In this document: piece after piece, positions 17,710-27,991 of the stretch
Layout: each line of letters begins with the position of its first letter
How positions within the stretch are numbered: position 1 is the stretch's first letter
Assembly: GCA_964626055.1 (NCBI GenBank)
Contig: CAZVDF010000011.1
Coordinates: forward strand, 11,568 to 75,567
Origin: JAFGSG01 sp964626055
GTDB lineage: Bacteria; Spirochaetota; UBA4802; JAFGDQ01
Length of the DNA stretch: 64,000 bases
Direction of reading: 5' to 3'
The notes under the pieces: generated by a model
Databases searched by the model: none
What the model was told of the DNA's origin: nothing
The model's input: only the letters and a program-made list of their open reading frames with translations
Translations under genes and position numbers: made by a program

Positions 17710-20561
17710 TTTTTTCTGATATCAGAGGAATATTTATAACCGAAATATTCTATAAGGTTTTCAGCCTGGATACGCAGAATTCTGCTGTCGCTTTTATCAA
17801 TTATATCGAATAGAGCTTTTTTAGATTGTTCAATGTTCCCAGATTCGCTTGATATAATGGAAAGATCGATTTTACCCTGCATGGCGAATTTGTCATCCGG
17901 GCTCCCGTTTTCGCAAATTTTGTTGAAATACTTTTTGGCAAGATTTATATCGTTATTGTTCAGTAAGCTTATCAATCCAAGATAAAATATGGCTTCGCTT
18001 TTATATTCGCTTTCAATTTCCGCTAGTTTATAATAATAAAAATATGAGGTCTTATAATTTGAAATTTCAAAATTGATTTTTGCCGTTAAATAGTTTATGT
18101 ATATAGTATTGCCCGGATAAGACTTCAGGTATTGTGAATATTTATTAAATTCAGCAATTTTTTTTATTTTATAATAATACATAAGATTTTCTTTTATCAC
18201 TCTTTCGGTGAAAGGCGATTTACGAAATTCTTTTAAATATTTATTAGTTGATGCAATTGCTTCTTTTTCTTTTCCGGAACGGAAGAATGATACAATTAAT
18301 AGAGCATTTTTCCTGGCCTGAAGTTTTTCATTTTTAATTTCTTTTAGCTCAATTATGGCTTCTTCATATCTTTCATTCTTTATATTGATATCCGCTATAT
18401 CTGCTTTTGCAACTTCTGTCAATTCCGACGAAGATCTTTCACTGATTATACGCACCAAATAATCATAAGCGCTTTCATGATCGTTTTTGGTCAAATAATA
18501 TAAAGCAATTTCATAAAATCCTTCCGTACGCAGATTTTTATTGTTATTTATCAATTCTGCCGATTTTTTGGCAGTCAGGACATCTTCAACTTTAATTGAA
18601 GATTTTAGTAAACTTGAAAGGTCTTCTTCGGCAAGGTCATTCAATCTCCATGATGAATACGAATCATAGGCCTTTTTATATTCACCTGTTTTAAAATAGC
18701 TCCTGCCTTTCAGCAGAGTAAGCTGTTTTGCAGTAAAATCGTCCATTGGAGGCATAGAATCTTTTGAATCAAGCGTAGAAATTATTTCTCTGTATTTCCC
18801 GGATCTTTCAAGAGACAATATCCTGTATAGAAAAACCGACGATGCATTTTGTCTCCATCGAACGGTCAAATACTGTCTGTAAAAATACTCGGCCTCTGCA
18901 AAATTTTTTTTAACAAACGCTTCATCTCCTCTGGCAAGCATAATTTCGCCTGCGGTTTCTGTTTTACTGTACCTGGAAATTATTATGTCATAAAGATATT
19001 TGCCGGATTTGCGGTTATTCTCTAAAAATTTTGCGTAATTATGTAAAGTTTCTTCCACGCCTTTTTCTTTTGGAAATCTTCCGATTAAAATCGATATCAC
19101 TTTTTCCGAATTTTTAAAATCGCGTTTTTGCGAATACAGTGTGTAAAGTTGCACGTAAGCTTCAAATTTTTTTTCGGATTTTTGAAGGTTAACGTATTTA
19201 TTAAAAAGAGTTATCGCTTCTTCCGGGCTGCTGTCTATATTTGCAAGAGCCAGATAGTAATATGATTCGTTTATATATTTTGAAAAAGGATTTATTTCTT
19301 TCAGCCTTTCAAAAGTTGTTTTTGTTTTCTGGATATTGCCTTCTTCGAAATATACCGATGCCAGCATAAAATGATATAAATCGATATTTTTATCGAATGA
19401 ATAATTATTGATCAGCTGCTCAAGAATAGATTCAGCTTCGTCAAATTTTTTGACTTTTGTGTAAGCTTTGCTTAATAGCAGCAAAGCTTCTTTCTTTTCT
19501 TCAGGGGATTCAAGCGCGGACGCCTCTTTCAGGCACTTGATCGATTCTTCGATATTGTTATTGAAATAGATCCTGGATAGTTCCATAGAAGCTCTGCTTT
19601 TAAGAACTTGATCGGCTTTTGAATTCCTTATTTCTTCAAGGAACTGAACAGCTTCTTTTAAATTATTGTCTTTAAGATAAATTTTTGCGAGCTCATATTT
19701 CGCATAATAGATCCATTTGGAATCTTTTCCGGTCGATAAAAATGTTTTTAAATGAAGCGACGCAAAATTGATATTACCTACCGCAATATATGACAAAGCC
19801 CTGTAATACTGGACTTCGTTAAAGGGCTTCTCGGTCAGCAGGGTTTCATCCATTGCGGAAAATATTTTAATCGCGGTTATATGCTTTCCTTTGATCTGGT
19901 AAGCTCTTCCTGATAAAAGTTTGGCCATTGCCATGGTTCTCGGGTCGATATTTGAATTCAATATCGGCTGAAGAAAATTAATCGCTTCATCGAAATTTTC
20001 ATTCAAAAAATACGCCTCCCCGATATTTAACCTCTTTTGATTGTTTTTAACCGGATCTTCGCATTTCCCGAGCGCTTTCATCCATTCTATAATAGCCTCA
20101 TCGTAACGGTTTTGAGAAAAATAAATTCTGCCTATTCTGTCGTATGACTGAGCGATATATTCATTATTTTTGCTCTGTGAAATAAATCTGTTGAACTCCT
20201 GTATTGCCCTGATGTTATCGTTCTGCTGGAAGTAAGATTCCGCTATCCAGTAGCGCGCGTGCGTGCATAATTCGGAAGTTACGCACGAAGAGAGGAACCT
20301 GTTCAATTCGAAGATCGCAGACTGGTATTTTTTTTGATTAAAAATCGAAAGAGCCATGTAATACCATGCCCTGTCCCTGTATTCGGTTTCGCCCGAATCG
20401 ATTGTTTTACGGAGAAGAAGTTCGGAGGAGCCGAAGTTGCCGGATTTAAAGGCTTCCATACCCTGCTCGTAAAGCGATTGTGAATTTACAGCCGGAAACA
20501 GATTTCCTGCAAATATTAAAATGATGGAAATAATGATGATCAGATGTTTAAAATAGCGCAT
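17706..20561 (-). CDS. Large secreted TPR-repeat protein
   Basis: 951 residues with a signal peptide (about 1-27, IIIISIILIFAGNLFPAVNS) followed almost to the end by more than twenty tetratricopeptide repeats, such as YEQGMEAFKSGNFGSSELLL, RDRAWYYMALSIFNQKKYQS and IRAIQEFNRFI. No enzyme domain is seen. Long periplasmic TPR solenoids of this kind (YbgF, BamD or Tol-associated types) usually act as scaffolds for outer-membrane assembly. A direct partner cannot be named. It is followed by aroQ with a 4-base overlap and preceded by argS with a 52-base gap, so the three may be co-transcribed. Confidence 0.8.
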   Translation of the reverse strand: MRYFKHLIIIISIILIFAGNLFPAVNSQSLYEQGMEAFKSGNFGSSELLLRKTIDSGETEYRDRAWYYMALSIFNQKKYQSAIFELNRFLSSCVTSELCTHARYWIAESYFQQNDNIRAIQEFNRFISQSKNNEYIAQSYDRIGRIYFSQNRYDEAIIEWMKALGKCEDPVKNNQKRLNIGEAYFLNENFDEAINFLQPILNSNIDPRTMAMAKLLSGRAYQIKGKHITAIKIFSAMDETLLTEKPFNEVQYYRALSYIAVGNINFASLHLKTFLSTGKDSKWIYYAKYELAKIYLKDNNLKEAVQFLEEIRNSKADQVLKSRASMELSRIYFNNNIEESIKCLKEASALESPEEKKEALLLLSKAYTKVKKFDEAESILEQLINNYSFDKNIDLYHFMLASVYFEEGNIQKTKTTFERLKEINPFSKYINESYYYLALANIDSSPEEAITLFNKYVNLQKSEKKFEAYVQLYTLYSQKRDFKNSEKVISILIGRFPKEKGVEETLHNYAKFLENNRKSGKYLYDIIISRYSKTETAGEIMLARGDEAFVKKNFAEAEYFYRQYLTVRWRQNASSVFLYRILSLERSGKYREIISTLDSKDSMPPMDDFTAKQLTLLKGRSYFKTGEYKKAYDSYSSWRLNDLAEEDLSSLLKSSIKVEDVLTAKKSAELINNNKNLRTEGFYEIALYYLTKNDHESAYDYLVRIISERSSSELTEVAKADIADINIKNERYEEAIIELKEIKNEKLQARKNALLIVSFFRSGKEKEAIASTNKYLKEFRKSPFTERVIKENLMYYYKIKKIAEFNKYSQYLKSYPGNTIYINYLTAKINFEISNYKTSYFYYYKLAEIESEYKSEAIFYLGLISLLNNNDINLAKKYFNKICENGSPDDKFAMQGKIDLSIISSESGNIEQSKKALFDIIDKSDSRILRIQAENLIEYFGYKYSSDIRKK

Positions 20562-20613
20562 GTTAATTAATAGTTCATTTTATTCTTATAAAGTCAATCT
20601 GTTTATTAGTGAA

Positions 20614-22281
20614 TTACATCTTTTCAGGGGCATTAACAGCAAGAAGATTCAATCCGTTTTTTAAAATTATTTTTACGCCTTCACAGAGTGACAGATAAGT
20701 ATTTGTCATTTCCCCGTCATCCGAAAGTACGCGGTGCTCGGTATAGAATTTATGATATCTCTGAGCCAGTTTTAACAGAAAATTGGCTATTCTATGCGGT
20801 TCAAAATTTCTGGCGGCATCAGATATGTCTTCGGGAAACCTTGCCATTATTTTTAACAATGAGATTATTTCCGGGTTATTGAAATGCTTTGCATTCGCAT
20901 TATCCGGTAAATACTTTACTCCTCTTTTTTCCGCTTCGCGAAAAATAGCGCATATCCTTGCGTGCGCGTACTGCAGGTAAAATACCGGATTTTCGGAACT
21001 CTCTTTTTTTGCGAGATCCAGATCGAAATCAAGATGACTTTCAAGTGAGCGCATCACGAAAAAATACCTCGCGACATCCGTACCAATGTCTGCTATCAGA
21101 TCGGACATGGTAGAAAATTTACCCAGTCTTTTTGACATTTTAAGCGTTTCGCCGTCTGAGATCAAATTCACCTGCTGGGATGTAAGTATATTCAATCTGG
21201 AATCATCATATCCGATTGCTTTCATGGCTCCCTTCAGGCGGGCAATATAGCCATGATGATCCGGGCCCCAGATGTCGATAAGCCTGTCGTATCCGCGTTC
21301 GAACTTGTTTTTATGATACGCAATGTCTGCGAGCAGATACGTAGGTCTGCCGTCTTCCCTGACCACAACCCGGTCTTTATCATCACCGAAATCGGTGGAT
21401 CTGAACACTTTCTTGCCGTCTTCATTATAAATAACACCTTTTGATTCCAGAAGTTCTAACGTATTTTCAACTTCACCGTTAGTATGCAGTTTTTTCTCGG
21501 AAAACCATGTTTTATAATTAACCCTGAATTTTTCCATATCGGTTTTCTGCCTGCTTACATTGTATTCAACGGCTTTGTCGGCCAAATATTCGATAAGCGA
21601 TCCTTCGTCTTTTATCTTTAAAATATCTTTCTCGAAATTATCTTTGCAGTATCCGGCAATTTCTTTTATATATTCACCCTGATATCCGTCTTCAGGAAAT
21701 TCAACGGTTTTCCCACCCAGTTCAAGATACCTGGCAAGTACGGATTTGCCGAAAAGATATACCTGGTTGCCGTGATCGTTTATATAATATTCCCTGTCTA
21801 CTTTATCACCGGCAGCTTCCAGAAGATTGGCCAGCGTATCGCCAACTGCCGCGGCTCTCGCGGAAACGACAACAAGCGGTCCGGTAGGATTTGCCGAAAC
21901 GAATTCAAGATTGATTTTTTCAGGATGTTCTTTCAAATTTTGTCCATAAGTGTTTCCCGATTTTTGAATGCTTTTTAACGTATCATAAAGGAAGCTTTTT
22001 GAAAGGAAAATATTTATGAACCCAGGTTTAACAACTTCTACTTTTTCAATCAAATCCGATTGTTCAATATAATTCTTTAATATGTTTCCGATTATAATCG
22101 GTGACTTTTTTAGAATCCTTGCCGACTCGAGCGCAAATGAGGAAGCGTAATCCCCGAATGATTCTTCTTTAGGATATTCGATTTTAATATCCGGAAATTC
22201 CGCTCGTTCAAGTTTACCGGCTTCTATAGCGGCATTGACTGAATTTGCAACAATCTGTTTTATTCTCTCTCTGGTCAGCAA
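20614..22281 (-). CDS. argS: Arginyl-tRNA synthetase with altered HIGH motif
   Basis: 555 residues, typical ArgRS length. The Arg_tRNA_synt_N domain is at about 1-90, then FVSANPTGPL (127-136), YYINDHGNQVYLFG, TYLLADIAYHKNKF, DIWGPDHHGYIARLKG and KMSKR (381-385), with a C-terminal anticodon-binding DALR-like domain. Most ArgRS read HVGH/HIGH right after NPTGPL; here residues 137-140 are VVVS (VVVSARAAAVGD), so both ATP-contacting histidines are absent while the flanks are intact. KMSKR is well conserved, unlike many ArgRS. The codons were checked in the DNA and no frameshift is seen. The enzyme is almost certainly functional; the altered motif may be a lineage variant. Confidence 0.93.
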   Translation of the reverse strand: MLTRERIKQIVANSVNAAIEAGKLERAEFPDIKIEYPKEESFGDYASSFALESARILKKSPIIIGNILKNYIEQSDLIEKVEVVKPGFINIFLSKSFLYDTLKSIQKSGNTYGQNLKEHPEKINLEFVSANPTGPLVVVSARAAAVGDTLANLLEAAGDKVDREYYINDHGNQVYLFGKSVLARYLELGGKTVEFPEDGYQGEYIKEIAGYCKDNFEKDILKIKDEGSLIEYLADKAVEYNVSRQKTDMEKFRVNYKTWFSEKKLHTNGEVENTLELLESKGVIYNEDGKKVFRSTDFGDDKDRVVVREDGRPTYLLADIAYHKNKFERGYDRLIDIWGPDHHGYIARLKGAMKAIGYDDSRLNILTSQQVNLISDGETLKMSKRLGKFSTMSDLIADIGTDVARYFFVMRSLESHLDFDLDLAKKESSENPVFYLQYAHARICAIFREAEKRGVKYLPDNANAKHFNNPEIISLLKIMARFPEDISDAARNFEPHRIANFLLKLAQRYHKFYTEHRVLSDDGEMTNTYLSLCEGVKIILKNGLNLLAVNAPEKM

Positions 22282-22509
22282 CGTAAAACCTCATAATTAT
22301 GATAGAAGTTCTTTCAAAATAATAAATCACTAATTAGACCATTGATTACAAATATTTTGTCAACTCTATAATAAAAAAGTTGCAATTGTATTGACATTAA
22401 AAGAAAATAATTTTATTACCCGTATAACTCTCATATTGACTCGCGAAAATGAAAAATGCATAAAATATTATCTGAATTTAACAATTAAATATAATTATCG
22501 GAGCTATAT

Positions 22510-24537
22510 ATGGTTGCTGAATTTTTTAAAATGGATAGAAGCCGATTTTTTGCTCTTTTATTATCAATCGTAATTTCTATAATTATATCCCTTGTTTATG
22601 TCCAGACATCCATTTTAGACGGGATTGAAAACGCATCAACGGATTTTAAATTCTTTTTCAGGGCTCCGGAACAGGCTTTTAAAAAAATAAAAGAAGGCGC
22701 TATTTTTTTAAAAAATCCAATGGCCCGGGATGACCTCATAATAATAGGCGTTGATGAAAATACGTTAAGAACCTTCAATGATACGAAGATAAACAATAAA
22801 AATCAGACCTGGCCGTTTGACAGGAATATCCACGCAAAAGTGACGAGATATATCGGGTCGGGCAATCCCCTTGCGATATTTTTCGATATTATGTTTCTCG
22901 ATCAGACAAAGTATGACCGGGAATTAGCTGATGCCATTACCAAAGCTCGATGTGTCTTTCTTGACTATCCGTTTGAAACCAGCGAATATGACAAGAAAGT
23001 ATCGGATATCGATCAAAGGATGCATATCTTAAATCAAAGACGCATCAAACAGGATCCGGAAGATAATTACGCGGAATGGGTCAGAGAAGCAATGCCTCCT
23101 GTCCCGGTTTTAGCAAGAGCAGCCAAAGGCATGGGTTTTGCAAATGTAAGGCCCGATATAAAAGACAATATCAATAGAAAGATGCCGCTTATCGTAAAAT
23201 TCAAAGGTTATTATTATCCTTCAGTCGATCTTTTACTGGTCATGAATTATTTCGGCATAACATTGAATGACCTTGAAATTAAAGTGGGGAGACATATTAA
23301 ATTAAAAAATCTCCCGACTCAAAAAATGGCAAAGCCGAATCCCGAAAAAGAAATTAAAATACCCGTCGATGAACAGGGGTTCATGGATATTAATTACATA
23401 GGAGGATTCGGAAGTTATAATTACTTTCCGTATTATTATTTTTACCAGGACGGCGTTTTTAACAATCCTTCCCTTAAAAATAAAATTTTGCTGATCGCGG
23501 CCTTTGCGTCTACCGGCATAGCTACGGATATTCATAAATCTCCCTACGGCGACCTATTCGGCATAGAGCACCACGCAAATGCGCTGAATACTATTCTAAA
23601 CCAGAATTTTCTAGTTAAACTGAAAGACTGGCAGAACGTATTAATACTTCTCGCTATCGCCTTAATACTCGGATTTCTCCTGCCGAGGCTGTCTATAGTA
23701 TTCTCAATCGTTCTTATTGTCGGTATGGTTGTTTTGTATCTGGTCGGCTCACAGGTTCTGTTCGAAACTAAAAATGTGATCTTTATTTATTCAATAGCAA
23801 TATTACAGATGGGCGTTACATTCGCGTTTGTCATAGCTTACAGGGTCATTACCGAACAAAAAGAAAAAAAATATATCCGCCAGACGTTTTCCAAACTTGT
23901 CGCTAAATCGGTTGTCGACGAACTCCTTAAAGATCCGGAGAAGTTAAAACTCGGAGGAGAGAAGAAGCTCATTACGGTCCTGTTTTCCGATATCAGAGGA
24001 TTCACGTCTCTTACGGAAAAAATGCAGTCGGAAGCTCTTGTTATGCATTTGAATGAATATCTTGAAGCCATGACGAATATTGTAATAAAATATGAGGGAA
24101 CGCTGGATAAGTATATAGGCGACGCGATTATGGCCTTCTGGGGAGCGCCGGTACCGCAGGAAAATCATGCGCTTCTCGCCTGCAGAGCCGCAGTCGAGAT
24201 GATGCAGGTATTGCGCTCCTTAAACGAAAACTGGAAGAACTTAAAATCGGATTCCAAACCGCCGCTTAATATAGGTATAGGACTGAACACGGGGGATATG
24301 CACGTGGCCCTGATGGGCTCTTCATCGAGAATGGACTACACTTTGATAGGAGATAATGTAAATCTTGGTTCGAGGATCGAGGGGATCAATAAAGAATACA
24401 GAACAAATATCATCATTAGCGAATTTACATACGAATATGTTAAAGATAACGTGATAGTGCGGGAACTGGACCTGGTAAGAGTAAAGGGCAAGCAGTTCCC
24501 GGTCAAACTTTATGAGCTGATAGACATGAAGCAGTGA
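22510..24537 (+). CDS. CHASE2-domain class III adenylate cyclase
   Basis: 675 residues. One transmembrane helix (about 12-32), a periplasmic CHASE2 sensor (about 40-370; DDLIIIGVDENTL, DRNIHAKV, FFDIMFLD), three helices (about 375-445), then a class III cyclase domain (about 480-670). Metal aspartates are D494 in FSDIRGF and D538 in YIGDAIMAFW; K534 fits an adenine-selecting lysine, and the transition-state pair N618xxxR622 is present, so activity as an adenylate cyclase is likely. CGGAG lies just upstream of the ATG. Sixteen bases downstream begins a DHH phosphoesterase on the same strand, which hints at a synthesis/degradation pair. Confidence 0.9.
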   Translation: MVAEFFKMDRSRFFALLLSIVISIIISLVYVQTSILDGIENASTDFKFFFRAPEQAFKKIKEGAIFLKNPMARDDLIIIGVDENTLRTFNDTKINNKNQTWPFDRNIHAKVTRYIGSGNPLAIFFDIMFLDQTKYDRELADAITKARCVFLDYPFETSEYDKKVSDIDQRMHILNQRRIKQDPEDNYAEWVREAMPPVPVLARAAKGMGFANVRPDIKDNINRKMPLIVKFKGYYYPSVDLLLVMNYFGITLNDLEIKVGRHIKLKNLPTQKMAKPNPEKEIKIPVDEQGFMDINYIGGFGSYNYFPYYYFYQDGVFNNPSLKNKILLIAAFASTGIATDIHKSPYGDLFGIEHHANALNTILNQNFLVKLKDWQNVLILLAIALILGFLLPRLSIVFSIVLIVGMVVLYLVGSQVLFETKNVIFIYSIAILQMGVTFAFVIAYRVITEQKEKKYIRQTFSKLVAKSVVDELLKDPEKLKLGGEKKLITVLFSDIRGFTSLTEKMQSEALVMHLNEYLEAMTNIVIKYEGTLDKYIGDAIMAFWGAPVPQENHALLACRAAVEMMQVLRSLNENWKNLKSDSKPPLNIGIGLNTGDMHVALMGSSSRMDYTLIGDNVNLGSRIEGINKEYRTNIIISEFTYEYVKDNVIVRELDLVRVKGKQFPVKLYELIDMKQ

Positions 24538-24553
24538 GAACGCATCCAAAATT

Positions 24554-25717
24554 ATGGTAAAGAAAAAAATTCGTACGATTAAAGAAAGAAATAAAATCAC
24601 GTTACGGATAATAAATGCAATCATTAAAAGAAAAAATTTTCTGATCTGCGGACATGAAAATCCTGATGAAGATTGCGTTTCCTCAATGGTAGCTTTCGCG
24701 CTTCTGCTTACAAAATTCGATAAAGCGGTACAGATATATATCAATGGGCATGTCAGTGAAAATATGAATTATTTGCTGAATATATGCAAATACAATTCGA
24801 TTAAGGTGCTTAACAGTAAGAGCAACTTGAAAAGGAACATAGATACTATTGTTATATGCGATACCGCCAAAAAATCGATGCTGGATGTGAATAGACGCAT
24901 ACAAAATCTTTTAAAGAAAAAAGAGATATTAAAAATCGAGATCGATCATCATATAGGAAGCGACAGCGAATATATCGGAGATAAAAAATATTCCTTTGTC
25001 GATGAAGCTTCTTCCGCATGCGAGCTGGTCGGGTTCATCGCGTTAAAATTAAGAAATATGAAGGATGTCTTAATGCAATTTTTTATTCTGGATCCTTTCT
25101 CAAGAAATTTTATTCTTGCCGTTCTGACTGGCATAGTAGGCGATACAAACATGGGGCAGTTCCTGAAATCCAGGCGGGAAAAAGTGTATTATGACATCTT
25201 TTCAAATATGTATAATAATCTGCTTATGAAATTGACCGTAAAGGAGACCAATCTCAACCGGATTGAAGATGTCTCCACCGCCTTGCACAGTTTAACCCTT
25301 CAGGAAGATGAATGTTATAATTATATTATCGATAAAAAGCATTTTTCCGATTCAGTCGGCTATATAATTCTCAAAGAAAGGGAAATGGATTACATAAAAA
25401 AACACTTTGATTTCGATGTATTCATAACGGTTGTTAAAAGCATTGCCGATGAGCTTGCCGAAGAAAGCGGCAAATTGAGCCTGATCGCTTATTATGACGA
25501 TCATAGCAGCAAAACACTATATCAATTCAGAATGAGAAGGGCTCATAACTTTAAAAATTTCGATTTAAGAAAAGTATTGGATTATTTTAATATTTCAAAC
25601 GGGGGAGGGCACGAGGGTGCAATAGGATTTAGATTTTCCGCCGATAGGATTAATGATGTTGAAGAATACGCAAAAAATATACTGTCAAAGATCGGACTAA
25701 AAGTCTCAAAGTTATAG
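24554..25717 (+). CDS. DHH/DHHA1 family phosphoesterase (NrnA-like)
   Basis: 387 residues. Motifs: GHENPDEDCVSS (33-44, the family's D-x-D metal site), VICDTA (100-105), the DHH signature at 131-133 (IEIDHHIGSD), TGIVGDTNMG, and a DHHA1 C-terminus with NGGGHEGAIGF. Family members hydrolyse nanoRNA, pAp, or the linear and cyclic dinucleotides made by other enzymes, using Mn2+. The substrate cannot be read here. It directly follows the cyclase gene, probably in one operon, and ends one base from the convergent phosphatase gene. Residues between about 170 and 300 form an atypical, longer linker. Confidence 0.85.
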   Translation: MVKKKIRTIKERNKITLRIINAIIKRKNFLICGHENPDEDCVSSMVAFALLLTKFDKAVQIYINGHVSENMNYLLNICKYNSIKVLNSKSNLKRNIDTIVICDTAKKSMLDVNRRIQNLLKKKEILKIEIDHHIGSDSEYIGDKKYSFVDEASSACELVGFIALKLRNMKDVLMQFFILDPFSRNFILAVLTGIVGDTNMGQFLKSRREKVYYDIFSNMYNNLLMKLTVKETNLNRIEDVSTALHSLTLQEDECYNYIIDKKHFSDSVGYIILKEREMDYIKKHFDFDVFITVVKSIADELAEESGKLSLIAYYDDHSSKTLYQFRMRRAHNFKNFDLRKVLDYFNISNGGGHEGAIGFRFSADRINDVEEYAKNILSKIGLKVSKL

Positions 25718-25718
25718 A

Positions 25719-27941
25719 TCACATACTTTTTAGCCGGTTCAATTCATAATCCACGAATTTATTGTCTTCATCGATATTTTTTAACTTCTCGAAGCAGCGG
25801 GCTGCATCCTCTTTCAGCCCGCTTTCCTTAAACGACATCCCAAGAGCGAATAAAGCATTTGCAAAATTAGGATCTACGCTCAGAGCTTTCTGGAAAAATT
25901 CGATCGCATCTTCATAATCCGTCAATTTATAAGCGGCGGCTCCCGCCAGATAGTACGCGAATTTATTATCTTTATCTTTTTCTAGATAAGAGTTAATTGT
26001 TGAAACGACCTTTTTGAAAGAATTTGCTTTAAAATAAGTTTTTGCAAGGTTGTACAGCAATCTTTGATTATCCGGGAACTGATCAAGACCTTTTTTTAAA
26101 AGATCTATCGCTTCAAAATATTTCTTTTCGTCGCTTAATATTTTGGAGTTTTTAATCAAATCAACCGTTTCATCCCTTTTGAGCTCGATCACCAGCAGGG
26201 TGATGTCGTCCTGAATCTGGCTGCCGCTTGTAAAATTTTGAAGGTCCTCGATTATAAAATTTGTAAATTCCCTTAATTCAAGATTTTTACCCTGAAGAAT
26301 AACTCTTTCGAATCTTTCGTTCGAATAGTCTTCTCTGCCGGCATTCAGAGCTTCCGGGATCCCGTCAGTGTATAAAATCAGCCTGTCGCCGTAATTCAGT
26401 TTAGTGTTTTTTTCTTCATAAGTCTCTTTGGCGTCTTCAATCGCACCGATGAAAAGTCCATTAGTATCGAGCCGTTCGATTCTGTTGTCTGAAGTTCTTA
26501 ATATTATTGCTTTTTGATGGCTTGCGTTTGAATAGGTTACATTATACTCATCGTCGATCAATGCCATAAAACATGTCAGGTAGTCCTGCGTTTTAACATG
26601 ATCAAGAAGTTCATGATTCACTTCCCGGAATATTTTTTTCGGTGAATCATATTTCAGGAATGCGTTCCCGAATGATACTTTAGCCATAGTAGTGACAAGC
26701 GCGGCAGGTATACCGTGGCCGGACACGTCCGCGATATAAATCGCGATTTTATTGTTTTCTATCTGATGAACGTCGTAAAAATCTCCTCCGATTTTATCCA
26801 TAGAAAAATATTTTACCGCGAACTTGAGTTCATTCCAGTCGTTGATTTTACCCGGTAAAATCCCTCTCTGTATTGTACCGGCCATATCAAGCTGTTTTTG
26901 AATAAGGTCGTCGCGCTCTTTCAGATTTGAAAGCGCTTTCCGCAGCTCTGCGGTCCTTTCTTCAACTTTTGCCTCCAGGTTTTTTCTGTGGCCTATGATT
27001 TCCTGGTCCATCTCGAGAATCAGATATTCTACATCAACAAATTCCTTTTCAAGCGGAAGGATGTCAAATTTGGCCCCTGAGCCCTGTGTAATACTCTGAG
27101 CTACCCGGCTTATGTCGCCGAAAACCCTTAAAATAGAATAAGCAGTGGTCATAATGATAATCATGGCCGCGAGAGTAGCAGCCAGAAAATAAATTATATA
27201 TCCGCTCAGATCTATATTGCTGCCCAGATTACCTTCCCGGACAAGCAGCCAGAAATTGATAAGCGCAATAAACATTATTACAACGATGACAATAAATTTT
27301 ATCTGCAGTTTAAGATAGCTTTTGGGGCGATCGATAATTTTTCTGATCCGAAGTTCATTAAAAATCGCAGCTCTTTCACGATTCGTTATCGCATCCGTTA
27401 TTACATATGTGCCTAATGCGGAGACGACAATTATGAAACTATGCAAAAATATGAATATCTTCAAATATTCGAACAATAACTCAAGAAATACTTCTCCGTA
27501 ATCCTTAATATTATAATATGATATTAAAAATATTGCTATTCCTCCGATTATCATTATTAAGATATCGATAATCATATTATAAACCGGAAAATTGGTAAGG
27601 CTATTATATAATTTTTTTAAATCTTCATCTTTAATATCCGGATTAATTACATTGCCATTTAAATTTTTATTAATAATTCTTAAATATTTGAAAAAAGCCG
27701 GGATTTTTACAGGAGTTAACAGTCCCAGGATAATACAATACGCTATCATCATTATTATTAAGATATACGGCTCTCTTAAAACTTCTATGAATCTCGTTAT
27801 TTCTTCATAAACTGAAGCGAGGAAAAAATTCAAAAGGATAAGCTCGCTTATAATAATAATGATGTTCAGTATTGATATGCTTATTGCTATCGCTGTGGAA
27901 TAATTGGTTTTCCTGGCAATAAAATAAAATATTTTTCGCAT
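25719..27941 (-). CDS. Membrane SpoIIE-type PP2C phosphatase with C-terminal TPRs
   Basis: 740 residues. About six transmembrane helices (18-40, 59-76, 123-142, 160-183, 213-233, 247-270), a HAMP-like linker and coiled coil (about 275-350), then a SpoIIE/RsbU PP2C domain from about 350: MAGTIQRGILPG, DKIGGDFYDV, IADVSGHGIPAAL, LYTDGIPEAL, QDDITLLVIEL. All metal-binding Asp positions are present. The last 140 residues are TPRs (YLAGAAAYKLTDYEDAIEFF). RsbU-like enzymes dephosphorylate anti-anti-sigma factors in partner-switching systems; no STAS or anti-sigma gene is visible nearby. GGAG lies eight bases before the start. Confidence 0.88.
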   Translation of the reverse strand: MRKIFYFIARKTNYSTAIAISISILNIIIIISELILLNFFLASVYEEITRFIEVLREPYILIIMMIAYCIILGLLTPVKIPAFFKYLRIINKNLNGNVINPDIKDEDLKKLYNSLTNFPVYNMIIDILIMIIGGIAIFLISYYNIKDYGEVFLELLFEYLKIFIFLHSFIIVVSALGTYVITDAITNRERAAIFNELRIRKIIDRPKSYLKLQIKFIVIVVIMFIALINFWLLVREGNLGSNIDLSGYIIYFLAATLAAMIIIMTTAYSILRVFGDISRVAQSITQGSGAKFDILPLEKEFVDVEYLILEMDQEIIGHRKNLEAKVEERTAELRKALSNLKERDDLIQKQLDMAGTIQRGILPGKINDWNELKFAVKYFSMDKIGGDFYDVHQIENNKIAIYIADVSGHGIPAALVTTMAKVSFGNAFLKYDSPKKIFREVNHELLDHVKTQDYLTCFMALIDDEYNVTYSNASHQKAIILRTSDNRIERLDTNGLFIGAIEDAKETYEEKNTKLNYGDRLILYTDGIPEALNAGREDYSNERFERVILQGKNLELREFTNFIIEDLQNFTSGSQIQDDITLLVIELKRDETVDLIKNSKILSDEKKYFEAIDLLKKGLDQFPDNQRLLYNLAKTYFKANSFKKVVSTINSYLEKDKDNKFAYYLAGAAAYKLTDYEDAIEFFQKALSVDPNFANALFALGMSFKESGLKEDAARCFEKLKNIDEDNKFVDYELNRLKSM

Positions 27942-27991
27942 CGATTTAACTCCATAACAGCCTGAATTTCATATAAATAAGAAAATCCTGA

